From Haladaptatus halobius (GTDB lineage Archaea; Halobacteriota; Halobacteria; Halobacteriales; Haladaptataceae): a stretch of DNA of 64,000 bases. Position numbers and translations under genes: made by a program. Below are positions 16,842 to 24,937 of the stretch, in pieces (position 1 is the first letter of the stretch; each line of letters starts with the position of its first letter). The notes beneath the pieces are model-generated. The model searched no databases. It was not told the DNA's origin and saw only the letters and a list, made by a program, of their open reading frames with translations. The DNA is taken from NCBI RefSeq assembly GCF_020618475.1, contig NZ_CP085337.1, positions 434,001-498,000 of the forward strand. The letters are read 5' to 3'.

Positions 16842-19034
16842 ATGTCTGAAGAGACCTGGTCCGAGAGCCGGCAGCCACGCGACTTCCACCAGCTCCTCGA
16901 CGAGGATGGCGGTCTCCTCGACGGCGCTAACGTGCCTGATCTTGACGATACCGAACTCGTTGACCTCTACCGGACGATGGTCACGACGCGAACGCTCGAG
17001 GACAAGATGCTGAATATGCAGCGAAGCGGAGAAGCGAGTCTCGTCGCACGCTCGCGCGGCGAAGAGGCAACGTCACTCGGCACCGCCGCTGCCCTCGATG
17101 AGGACGACTGGGTGTTCTACACCTACCGGCAGAACGCAGCACTGCTGCATTGGAACGTGCCGATGGCGAAGATCATCCTCGGGACGACCGGCCAGGAACC
17201 CGAGACAATCGCCGAGGGGCTCGGTGACTGGGAGTCCCCCGTGAACTTTGCGCCAGACTATACGCCAGTCGCGGTCAACGTGACGAACGCGGCCGGGTCG
17301 GCGATGACGGATCGGTTCCGCAACCGTGACACAGTATCGATGGTGTTCGTCGGGGATGGGTCGACGAGCGAAGGGTCGTTCCACGACGGAGTGAACTTCG
17401 CAGGCGTCTTCGACGCGCCAGTCGTCATCGTCGTCCAGAACAATCAGTGGGCTATTTCAGAGCCGGCGAAGCGCCAGACCGCTGCCGAGACGTTTGCACA
17501 GAAAGCCGAGGCGTACGGCGTGCCCCACACGCGTGTCGACGGCAACGACGTGCTCGCGGTCTACGACGCGGCGAGCGACGCCGTCGAGCGCGCCCGCGAT
17601 GGCAACGGGCCAACCCTGATCGAGTGTGTCACCTATCGGATGGGGAACCACAATACCTCCGATAACGCAGCTCTCTACCGCGACGAGGACGAGCTGAAAG
17701 CGGAGTGGGCTGAACGCGACCCGATCGACCGGTTCTCAACATATCTCGGTCATCGAAACCTCCTTGACGACGACCGTCGCGAGGAGATCCAAAGCGAGGT
17801 AGACAATGAGGTGGCTGACGCCGTCGAGACGGCCCGGAACGTGCCGGACACCGATCCGATGCGGATGTTCGACCACCACCTCCACGGAACCTCGTGGCGC
17901 GAAACCCACCAACGAACCGAGTTCCAGCGCGAACGCGAGGGAACAAACCCGTTCACGGATTTCACCGGCGATGAGTTCGATACTGACCAGTGGGACGAGC
18001 AAGGCCCCAGCCTTGGCGTTGACGTCTTACCGCTCGACCCCGACACCGAGGAGGTCGAGACGGAGGAACTGAATGTCGTGACGGCAGTGAACCGGACGCT
18101 CCACCAGGAGATGGATCGCGACGACGCGATTCGCATTCTGGGGTATGACATCGGACCGATCGGCGGCGTCTACCGCGCCACCGAGGGTTTGCTCGACGCA
18201 TTCGGGGGAGAGCGGGTGATCGACACGCCGCTGTCGGAGAACGGGATTATCGGCACCGCCGCTGGGATGGCGATGCGCGATGATCGTCCCATCCCCGAGA
18301 TCCAGTTTATGGGGTTCTTCTACCCAGCGTTCGGCCAGTTCATGTACGCCGTGGCAAAGATGTACGAGCGCAGCGGCGGCAACGTCGAAATGCCGATGAC
18401 AATTCGGATGGCGTACGGTGGTGGCATTAAGGCATTGGAGTACCACCAGGAATCGACCGAAACGCTGGAGATTCATGTTCCAGGCGTCCGGGTCGTCTGC
18501 CCGAGCACACCGTATCAGACGAAGGGACTGCTAGCATCAAGCATCCGGTGTGACGATCCGGTCGTGTTCATGGAGCCCAAACGGATTTACCGAGGATTCG
18601 AGGAACGAGTGCCGACCGACGAGTATACACTCCCGCTGGACGAAGCGCGACTCGTCCGCCAGGGTGCGGACGTCACCGTGCTCACGTGGGGTGCGATGGT
18701 TCGCCACGCAAAAAGCGCCGCTGATGAGATCGATGCTGACGTGGAGATTATCGACCTTGTCTCTCTATCGCCGCTCGATGTCGACACTATCTTACAATCA
18801 GTGAAGAAGACGGGCCGATGCGTCGTTGTCCAGGAGGCGCGCCGGACACTCGGCCTTGGGGCCGAACTCTCGGCGTTGATAAACGAGTATGCACTCGACC
18901 GATTGAAGGCTCCGGTCAAACGTGCAACGGGATACGATGTCCACTTCCCAGACAACGACATCGAGGACGATTACCTCACTGACGCGGAGCGTGCCAAAGA
19001 CGCCATTGAGGCGGTGATGAGCTATGAGTTCTGA
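16842..19034 (+). CDS. 2-oxoacid dehydrogenase E1 with fused alpha and beta subunits
   Basis: About 730 residues from ATG 16842; an earlier GTG-type start at 16764 in the same frame is less likely. Residues 1-370 are E1-alpha: a TPP-binding segment starting FVGDGSTSEGSFHDGVNFAG (about 170) and ending VVIVVQNNQWAIS. Residues about 405-730 are E1-beta: VVTAVNRTLHQEM, LGYDIGPIGGVYRATEGL, DTPLSENGIIGTAAGMAM, VVCPSTPYQTKGLL, EPKRIYRG. It is normally two proteins; here one chain with an acidic linker. It decarboxylates a 2-oxoacid with thiamine diphosphate and reductively acylates E2. The substrate (branched-chain, pyruvate or other) cannot be read from the sequence. Confidence 0.93.
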   Translation: MSEETWSESRQPRDFHQLLDEDGGLLDGANVPDLDDTELVDLYRTMVTTRTLEDKMLNMQRSGEASLVARSRGEEATSLGTAAALDEDDWVFYTYRQNAALLHWNVPMAKIILGTTGQEPETIAEGLGDWESPVNFAPDYTPVAVNVTNAAGSAMTDRFRNRDTVSMVFVGDGSTSEGSFHDGVNFAGVFDAPVVIVVQNNQWAISEPAKRQTAAETFAQKAEAYGVPHTRVDGNDVLAVYDAASDAVERARDGNGPTLIECVTYRMGNHNTSDNAALYRDEDELKAEWAERDPIDRFSTYLGHRNLLDDDRREEIQSEVDNEVADAVETARNVPDTDPMRMFDHHLHGTSWRETHQRTEFQREREGTNPFTDFTGDEFDTDQWDEQGPSLGVDVLPLDPDTEEVETEELNVVTAVNRTLHQEMDRDDAIRILGYDIGPIGGVYRATEGLLDAFGGERVIDTPLSENGIIGTAAGMAMRDDRPIPEIQFMGFFYPAFGQFMYAVAKMYERSGGNVEMPMTIRMAYGGGIKALEYHQESTETLEIHVPGVRVVCPSTPYQTKGLLASSIRCDDPVVFMEPKRIYRGFEERVPTDEYTLPLDEARLVRQGADVTVLTWGAMVRHAKSAADEIDADVEIIDLVSLSPLDVDTILQSVKKTGRCVVVQEARRTLGLGAELSALINEYALDRLKAPVKRATGYDVHFPDNDIEDDYLTDAERAKDAIEAVMSYEF

Positions 19035-19115
19035 CCGTTCAACACCCACACTCACGTATCCACCGGCCATGGAACAGTTCGAATATACAACCGCCGATGG
19101 ATTGAGGTGGTGGGT

Positions 19116-20558
19116 ATGACTCGCTACGAATTCGACCTTCCAGACCCCGGCGAAGGGTTGACTGAAGCCGAACTCGTTGAGTGGCACGTCGCTGAGGGCG
19201 ACGATATCGAGGAGCACGACGTCCTCTGCGAGGTCGAAACCGACAAGGCAGTCACTGATATCCCGTCGCCGTGCCCTGGAACCATCGAGGAACGAAGAGC
19301 CGAGGTGGGCGATGCCGTACAGGTCGGCGAGGTACTCGTTGTCATCGAGACGGACGCTCCACCAAGCGGCGAGGCCGAAGCCGAGGTGGCCGAAGAGGCG
19401 ACTGAGGAAGCCGACACCGATGAGGAAACAGCAGAAGACGAAGACGCAGCCAAGGAAGCAGAAACAGAAGACACCGAACAAGAGGCAGAGGCACAACCGG
19501 AAGAGCCTGCGGCCGAGCAAGAGGAGGTCGTTCAGGAGTCCGAAGCGGAGCCTCAGGCTGAGCAGGAGGCCGACACTGAGACTGAGGGCCGGGAGACACA
19601 GTCGCCGGCAACAGCCGACGAGCGGGTGTTTGCAGCGCCGCGAACCAGAGCATATGCCCGTGAGCAGGGGATTGACCTCTCGACCATCGACGGTTCAGGG
19701 CCAAACGGGCGGGTACTCCGCGAGGATATCGATGCACATCTTTCGAGCCAAACCGAGCGCGAGGTCGGTGGCGGCAGTACGGCCGCGGGCGAAGCGGCCT
19801 ACGCGATCGAACATCCGACGACCGAGATCGAGCCGGTTGCGATTGACGAAGACGAGGAACGCTCCGAACGTCGCGACCTTTCGGGACTCCGCGGCCGCAT
19901 CGCCGAGAACATGTCACGCTCCGCCGCGGTCATTCCACAGCTGACCTCTGGATTTCATGCCGACGCCACTGACCTCGTCGATCTTAAAAAACGCCTCGAC
20001 GAGAAGCACGACGTCCACATCACCTACACACCAATCCTACTCAAAGCAGTCGTCCCGGCCCTGAAGGAGTTTCCGGTGGTTAACGCCAGTGTCGACGACA
20101 CGACCGACGAAATCGTCGAGAAACATTACTACAACGTCGGGTTCGCCACCCACACCGAGGACGGATTAATGGTTCCCGTGATCAAAAATATCGACAGCAA
20201 ATCCATCGTCAAGGTGGCACGGGAGATGACCGATCTCGCCGAGCAGGCCCGCGACCGCTCCATCAACGTTTCCGATATGCAGGACGGCACATTCACGGTG
20301 ACCAACCTTGCATCGTTTGGCGAGCATCGGACGTTCGGGACGCCGATAATCAACCATCCCGAGGCTGCAATCATGGGAATTGGGCGTGTCCGGACGGAGC
20401 CTGTCGCTACCGAAGACGGCGAGGTTGAAGTGCGCCCACAAATCGATCTCTCCCTCTCGTACGACCACCGTATCATCGACGGGGCGACGGCGAACCAGTT
20501 CATGGAGTATCTCATCGAGGGTATCGAGGACACTGACATCCTCCTGGCGCGGCTGTAG
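19116..20558 (+). CDS. Dihydrolipoamide acyltransferase (E2)
   Basis: A 480-residue E2 from ATG 19116, behind a purine-rich GAGGTGGTG. The lipoyl domain (1-75) has the lipoylated Lys44 in EVETDKAVTD. There follows a long Glu/Ala-rich acidic linker (about 85-165), the peripheral-subunit-binding domain (about 170-208, APRTRAYAREQGIDLSTIDG then GPNGRVLREDI), and the catalytic CoA-acyltransferase domain (about 250-480). The catalytic domain includes RIAENMSRSAAVIPQLTSGF and the active-site YDHRIIDG (His451). It accepts the acyl group from E1, transfers it to CoA, and is reoxidised by E3. One lipoyl domain, as in most archaeal E2 proteins. Confidence 0.95.
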   Translation: MTRYEFDLPDPGEGLTEAELVEWHVAEGDDIEEHDVLCEVETDKAVTDIPSPCPGTIEERRAEVGDAVQVGEVLVVIETDAPPSGEAEAEVAEEATEEADTDEETAEDEDAAKEAETEDTEQEAEAQPEEPAAEQEEVVQESEAEPQAEQEADTETEGRETQSPATADERVFAAPRTRAYAREQGIDLSTIDGSGPNGRVLREDIDAHLSSQTEREVGGGSTAAGEAAYAIEHPTTEIEPVAIDEDEERSERRDLSGLRGRIAENMSRSAAVIPQLTSGFHADATDLVDLKKRLDEKHDVHITYTPILLKAVVPALKEFPVVNASVDDTTDEIVEKHYYNVGFATHTEDGLMVPVIKNIDSKSIVKVAREMTDLAEQARDRSINVSDMQDGTFTVTNLASFGEHRTFGTPIINHPEAAIMGIGRVRTEPVATEDGEVEVRPQIDLSLSYDHRIIDGATANQFMEYLIEGIEDTDILLARL

Positions 20559-20576
20559 ACAGTGATGGGCGGCTAG

Positions 20577-20936
20577 AACCAGGGGCCGAGTCCACTGGAA
20601 TATCTGTTGGCGGGGCAGGCGGGGTGTCTCAACGTCACCGGCCGCCAGGTCGCTACGGAGATGGACATCGATATCGACGATCTCAAACTCACCATCGAAG
20701 GTGAGTTCAACCAAGCAGCGTTCGCGGGAAATGTCGACGGCCGTACTGGTTTGCAGGATATCGAGGTGTGGATGACAGTGGATGCGGAGGCGGACGAGGA
20801 CACTATCGAGGAATGGGCCGAACACGTTGAGGCGCGGTGCCCGGTTTCCGCCAACATCAAAAACGAGACATCGGTCGAACTGGCAATAGACCGGGTCAGA
20901 CGGAGGCTCACGGCAGTGTTCGTAGAAGCGGCGTAA
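20577..20936 (+). pseudogene. 5'-truncated OsmC-family gene
   Basis: The frame is open from just after a TAG at 20574. It reads NQGPSPLEYLLAGQAGCLN and continues with the OsmC body (TGRQVATEMDIDIDDLKLTI, VDGRTGLQDIEVWMTV, EHVEARCPVSANIKNET). The central LLAGQAGC and the second Cys in RCPVSAN are the peroxidase cysteines of OsmC/Ohr proteins. The usual N-terminal 40-50 residues are missing, and no ATG exists before the LAG motif (only TTG at 20607). It is probably a remnant left by recombination just after the E2 gene. Confidence 0.75.
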
Positions 20937-21094
20937 TCGGTTATTCTAAAATCAAGTCCGGACGCTCTATTTCGAGATGTAATAACTTACCGTATCGATC
21001 AGTAGGACTACTTTTCACGCCGAGAGACAGCCCTTCCATCGAGGAGGACGACAGCCACAAAGGCGTGGAACCAATACGTTTGTCGAGGGAGAGC

Positions 21095-21736
21095 ATGTTT
21101 CAGGATCGCACGGATGCTGGCGAGCGCCTCGGGACACGATTAATGGACACAGATGTCGATGCCGACATCGTGCTCGGGATTCCGCGAGGAGCACTGCCAG
21201 TTGCACGGCCAGTTGCTGACGCGCTCGACGTGCCGCTCGATATCGTCGTCGCGTCAAAGATCGGTGCCCCGAGCAACCCGGAACTGGCGATCGGTGCTGT
21301 CGCCAGCGACGGGAGCCTCTGGCTCAACGATGACCTCGTCGAACGATTGCAGATCGACGATGACTACATTGAGGGACAACGCGACCTCGAAGCGGAGACT
21401 GCCCACCAAAAGGCCGACCAGTACCGCGAAGGTGGGCGATTGCCGGAGTTGAGCGGCAAACGAGTCGTGGTCGTCGATGATGGGGTGGCGACCGGCGCGA
21501 CCGCCATGGCCTGCCTGCGGCAGGTACAGGAGGCCGACGCGACCCACGTCGTGCTCGCAGTACCGGTTGGATCGCCGGATTCGATTCGGCAACTCGAATC
21601 GGAAGCCGACGAGGTTATCAGCCTGCAGACGCCACAGGACTTCCGTGCAGTCGGTCAGTATTACCAGGATTTCGGCCAAGTGAGCGACGAAGAGGCGATG
21701 ACCTACCTTGATCGCGACGAACCGCCGCGAGAGTAG
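21095..21736 (+). CDS. Phosphoribosyltransferase-family protein
   Basis: A 213-residue protein from ATG 21095; a longer upstream frame is discarded because it overlaps OsmC and has no resemblance. Residues 123-138 give the PRPP-binding motif RVVVVDDGVATGATAMA. Earlier comes IVLGIPRGALPVARPVADAL and VVASKIGAPSNPELAIGAVA, the pattern of the predicted PRT proteins in haloarchaea (COG1926-like), which act on unknown bases or in nucleotide signalling. It stands alone between the truncated OsmC and the left end of an insertion element. Confidence 0.85.
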   Translation: MFQDRTDAGERLGTRLMDTDVDADIVLGIPRGALPVARPVADALDVPLDIVVASKIGAPSNPELAIGAVASDGSLWLNDDLVERLQIDDDYIEGQRDLEAETAHQKADQYREGGRLPELSGKRVVVVDDGVATGATAMACLRQVQEADATHVVLAVPVGSPDSIRQLESEADEVISLQTPQDFRAVGQYYQDFGQVSDEEAMTYLDRDEPPRE

Positions 21737-21804
21737 TACCGACTGTCAGAGATACCGCTACATGTCGAACTGTGATCGCGTTGTTGGATTCATAAGAGAA
21801 CACA

Positions 21805-23185
21805 GCGCGGATACCCGCGACTTGAGGCGCGGGAGGAAGCGCGTACGCTTGATTACGCTACCACTGTTTACTGCTGGGCCGACTCCCGGTCGTATATTAA
21901 TCTTTATAAGTATAAGTGTTGCATATGATATATGGAGGTTCGGCGGACTGTTCAAGTTAAGCTTGCTATGAGCGAAAGCGACGCCGACCTTCTTCACGAG
22001 ACAATTCGGCAGTTCCGCTGGGCCGCGAACTACGTGGTTCTGAACGCTCGAAACGAAGAAGGTTACGTCGAAACGAGCAAAGGCAAACTCAACAGTCGCA
22101 CTTACGACGATGTTCGTCGTGAGACGGATCTTCACGCAAATCTTGTTCAAGCGGCACGTAGCCGTGCAGCAGACGCGTTGAAATCCGTTGTGGCAAAGTG
22201 GAAGCGCGGGAAGAACGCGAGTCTTCCATACTTCTCGTCGCCGTTCCTCGAATACGACAAACGGAGCGCGACGTTCCACGACGACCACGCGTCGCTTTCG
22301 ACTGTTGACGGTCGCATCACCGCTGAATACGTATTGCCCGACGATGGGCGAGAGACGCCCCACTCGGAGTACTTGTTTTCCGACGACTACGAGACGACTG
22401 GCGCGACGCTTCACTACCGCGAACACAGTGACGAGTTCTACCTTCACGTCAGAACAAAAGCTGACGTGAACGCTCCCGAACCATGCGAGAACGGAACGGT
22501 TCTTGGCGTGGATCTCGGGGTCGAAAACATCGCCGTTACTTCGACTGGCGTGTTTTGGTCGGCATCCGAACTTGACCACTGGCACCGCGAATACGAGAAG
22601 CGACGTGCGTCGCTCCAACAGTGTGGGTCGCGCTCCGCTCACGAGATCATGCAAGCGATCGGTCGCAAAGAGACGAGCCGCTTTGAGCACCTGTTGCACC
22701 GCGTGTCGAACGAGCTGGTTGAAGAAGCCGACGAACGAGGATGTTCGCATATCGCGTTTGAGGACTTGACTGACATTCGTGACCGAATGCCGGGCGCGAA
22801 GCGTCTTCACGCATGGGCGTTCCGCCGCCTCTACGACTACGTGGAGTACAAGGCTGAAGAACGCGGTATCTCGGTTCAACAGGTGAATCCAGCAAACACC
22901 TCGCGGCGGTGTTCCTCGTGCGGCTTCACTCACGAGGATAACCGCTCGTCGCAGGACACCTTTGAGTGTTTGAAGTGCGGCTATGCGAACCACGCGGATT
23001 ACAACGCGGCGAAGAACATCGGTTACAGACTCCTTGGCACGCAAACCGCTGGCGAAGGAGGCGCACCCGTAGGTGTGCGCTTGAACACCGGGATGATGAA
23101 CGCGAACGGCGTTACAGCCGTACCAACGTTGGTTAGAGCGGGAGTCCATGGTGAATGCCACGGCCGTTAGGCCGTGGTAGCTTAC
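21805..23185 (+). mobile_element. IS200/IS605-family element, IS1341 type (tnpB only)
   Basis: A tnpB gene flanked by subterminal palindromes. Left: CCCGCG...CGCGGG at 21814-21833, followed by GGAGGAAGCGCG. Right: CCACGGCCGTTAGGCCGTGG at 23158-23177, a perfect 8-bp stem, with the tnpB stop codon inside it. No tnpA (Y1 transposase) is present, so the element is not autonomous unless TnpA is supplied from elsewhere. The 3' end of tnpB and the right palindrome are where the guide (omega/reRNA) is encoded in active elements. The element ends directly against the DUF7522 start codon. Exact termini are estimates. Confidence 0.75.
21932..23170 (+). CDS. tnpB: TnpB, RNA-guided nuclease of IS1341 type
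   Basis: A 412-residue protein from ATG 21932, full length. RuvC catalytic residues are all present: Asp194 in GVDLGVENIAVTS, Glu277 in IAFEDLTDIRDR, Asp356 in HADYNAAKNIGY. Between them is the zinc finger CSSCGFTHEDNRSSQ...CLKCGY (about 323-347). The N-terminus MEVRRTVQVKLAMSESDADL matches the usual OrfB helical/beta start. In the family, TnpB is an RNA-guided DNA nuclease and ancestor of Cas12, using an RNA from its own 3' end. Only this copy in the window is intact, and it has no tnpA partner. Confidence 0.93.
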   Translation: MEVRRTVQVKLAMSESDADLLHETIRQFRWAANYVVLNARNEEGYVETSKGKLNSRTYDDVRRETDLHANLVQAARSRAADALKSVVAKWKRGKNASLPYFSSPFLEYDKRSATFHDDHASLSTVDGRITAEYVLPDDGRETPHSEYLFSDDYETTGATLHYREHSDEFYLHVRTKADVNAPEPCENGTVLGVDLGVENIAVTSTGVFWSASELDHWHREYEKRRASLQQCGSRSAHEIMQAIGRKETSRFEHLLHRVSNELVEEADERGCSHIAFEDLTDIRDRMPGAKRLHAWAFRRLYDYVEYKAEERGISVQQVNPANTSRRCSSCGFTHEDNRSSQDTFECLKCGYANHADYNAAKNIGYRLLGTQTAGEGGAPVGVRLNTGMMNANGVTAVPTLVRAGVHGECHGR

Positions 23186-23560
23186 ATGAGCGCTCCCCTC
23201 TCCAATGCAACAGCCGAAGAGGTTGTGCGAGCGTGTCGGACACAGATCGGCGATGAACTCCGAAGTATCACGTATTTCACCCCCGAAGATGCGCAGCATC
23301 TCTATCTCCGTGAGGATCTCGAACGTGGTGATAAACTGGGTTTCGTCGAGACCGAGCGCGTCGGGTTCGACCTTCAGCGCACCTACAACTGGTCTGAACT
23401 CGGCGAGTACAATTTCACGCTTAGAGACTTCGAGAACGGCTATCTTGTTCGCATAATCGCTGATACCAATGGCGTGTATCTCACCACTGATTCACTGACG
23501 ATGTCTCAATTTGAGGAGGTAACGAGTGCGGTCAAACGCATTCTTGACGAACTTGACTAA
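23186..23560 (+). CDS. DUF7522-like haloarchaeal protein
   Basis: A 124-residue protein from ATG 23186, the first codon after the insertion element's right end. Segments IGDELRSITYFTPEDAQHLY, ERVGFDLQRTYNWSELGEYN, FTLRDFENGYLVRIIADTNG and TTDSLTMSQFEEVTSAVKRI match, from memory, the small haloarchaeal DUF7522 family of unknown function. The abutment of the insertion element means the native promoter is lost or replaced, so expression may be altered. Confidence 0.7.
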   Translation: MSAPLSNATAEEVVRACRTQIGDELRSITYFTPEDAQHLYLREDLERGDKLGFVETERVGFDLQRTYNWSELGEYNFTLRDFENGYLVRIIADTNGVYLTTDSLTMSQFEEVTSAVKRILDELD

Positions 23561-23586
23561 CCACCTCACGGTGTCCACTACCGCAT

Positions 23587-23931
23587 CTATTGATCCGTAT
23601 CAAGCGGTTCTGATGTGAGGGTATCTTGCGTTCGAAGCCACTCGACCAGTGAATCGTAGTTTTTATTCAGCCCTTCTCGGTGGAACTCACGTTTGAGAAG
23701 ATCGGTACAGCGGTGTGCGATCGTCATCGGCTTCACTCCTTTGTACTCTGCGTGTTCGATGATGGTGGCCAGAAGGTGGGTCATCTGGGCAGCGGGTCTG
23801 TCCCAGGTAGGTGGCTCGAGACGGAGTACATGCTCCTCGTCGCCGATCTTGCTCGTTTCGACTGTCACGGATTCTTCCGTAATCAGCTTGTGCAATGCGT
23901 TTGCCGTGAGCGAAATCGTCTGAGTAGTCAT
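23587..23931 (-). CDS. Conserved-looking hypothetical protein (114 residues)
   Basis: Starts MTTQTISLTANALHKLITEE, continues with ETSKIGDEEHVLRLEPPTWD and a helical C-terminal half (MTIAHRCTDLLKREFHREGL, SLVEWLRTQDTL). Composition is normal for haloarchaea. The family is not recognised. It is convergent with the DUF7522 gene and starts about 50 bases from a TnpB-derived mini-element. Confidence 0.5.
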   Translation of the reverse strand: MTTQTISLTANALHKLITEESVTVETSKIGDEEHVLRLEPPTWDRPAAQMTHLLATIIEHAEYKGVKPMTIAHRCTDLLKREFHREGLNKNYDSLVEWLRTQDTLTSEPLDTDQ

Positions 23932-23985
23932 GATAGATTTAATCTTTCTGCTTCAGTCGTATAGAACTTGGCACGATTTACGTAA

Positions 23986-24346
23986 TTGCAGGCGAGAAAG
24001 CCTCGCCCTTGAGGGCGGGGATGAATCGCCGTCTTTGTTCACTTTTACTGTACGGTACAGTCTTCGGTGCTCTCCGTGCGTTTTTCTGGGTATCCGACGC
24101 GGTACATCCGCGCCCATACCGGGACAATCGGACAAATTCGGACTTCCCGACCGAGGCTCGAAGTACCCCTTCGGGATCGGTTGGGTACCGACGCTAAACA
24201 ACCAAGTACCTCCGAATCCCTCACGGGAGAGGAGTAACGGCTACTCGGCATGGCCAGCACCTCGTCGGTGTGTAAACCGTAAACTCCCACCGAACCAGCG
24301 ACCGACGTTGTGGGAATCCTCGCCCTTCAGGGCGGGGAGGATGTCA
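23986..24346 (+). mobile_element. TnpB-derived mini-element A (PATE-like)
   Basis: About 360 bases. Left end GCAGGCG... with palindrome CCTCGCCCTTGAGGGCGGGG (24001-24020), then ATCGCCGTCTTTG. Right end palindrome CCTCGCCCTTCAGGGCGGGG (24318-24337) followed by AGGATGTCAA. The interior has no full gene. The layout (two near-identical hairpin ends with an internal deletion) is that of palindrome-associated elements derived from IS200/IS605. The left palindrome matches that of the tnpB pseudogene near 56.6 kb, and the right one is identical to the solo end at 36.08 kb. Confidence 0.65.
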
Positions 24347-24778
24347 ACTGAACCAGTTCCCCTAACTCTAGATTGCCGAGCGTTTCAACGAGGTCAGACA
24401 TCTGTGATGTCTCCATCGAAGAATCGGCAGGCCAAGTAATATGGTTTCTGGGGACCATTGAGACAGCTGTTTTCACGTCTAAATTGTCCTATATACATAC
24501 TTCCTTGCAGACGGATTTAGACATTGTTCTATCGATCAATATCTGCAGTTCCGTTTTCGACGAGACAATATTCGAATAGCACGAAACACCGAGGGACCGT
24601 ATGAAAGGGGAACTGACGGACTAAAATACCCGCTAACGTATTCCACCTTCCGTCCTACTCCCAGAGAACACCACTAAATTTCAAAGCATGCACCGCATAT
24701 CACTCACCGATGACAGGGTTGATTGAAAAAACCAGGAAGGGCCCCAAACCATAGGTCTGTACAAATATATATACTACT
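24347..24778. other. Intergenic stretch
   Basis: About 430 bases with no gene. AT-rich towards the right, where ACAAATATATATACTACT (about 24761-24778) directly precedes the zinc-ribbon gene and probably includes its TATA box. Confidence 0.5.
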
Positions 24779-24928
24779 ATGGCCGAACGCGATCCCATCG
24801 ATGGAGAACCGCCCTATACACATGAATGTCAGGATTGCGGCCACCGGGTTGAAGCTGATGATCAACCTGGCGAGTGCCAAAACTGTGGAGGACCAATGCA
24901 AAATATCAGCCTCCCACGCGAAAAGTAG
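24779..24928 (+). CDS. Rubrerythrin-like zinc-ribbon microprotein
   Basis: A 49-residue protein, ATG 24779 to TAG 24928, missed by length cut-offs. Two zinc knuckles, HECQDCGHRV and GECQNCGGPM, spaced 13 residues apart, form a rubredoxin/zinc-ribbon fold like the short haloarchaeal rubrerythrin-like domain proteins (DUF7129 type). It is probably metal-binding; function unknown. It ends 9 bases before the tandem Usp gene, and such microproteins are often found beside Usp genes, so the two are likely co-transcribed. Confidence 0.75.
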   Translation: MAERDPIDGEPPYTHECQDCGHRVEADDQPGECQNCGGPMQNISLPREK

Positions 24929-24937
24929 TATTTGACA

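Noticed and set aside
18798..19520. A 240-codon minus-strand frame with a Cys/Phe/Leu-rich start
   Set aside because: Reverse reading of the Glu-rich E2 linker; apparent helices are an artefact of GAA/GAG complements.
19342..19917. A 191-codon minus-strand frame and a 255-codon plus-strand frame in the E2 gene
   Set aside because: Both lie in other frames of the acidic E2 linker and are low-complexity artefacts.
21758..23299. A 513-codon minus-strand frame
   Set aside because: It is the antisense shadow of tnpB; its composition follows the tnpB codon pattern and it has no domain.
24001..24337. Repeated GC-rich palindromes considered as a CRISPR array
   Set aside because: The copies are two per element and far apart, with no regular spacer length; they are insertion-element ends.
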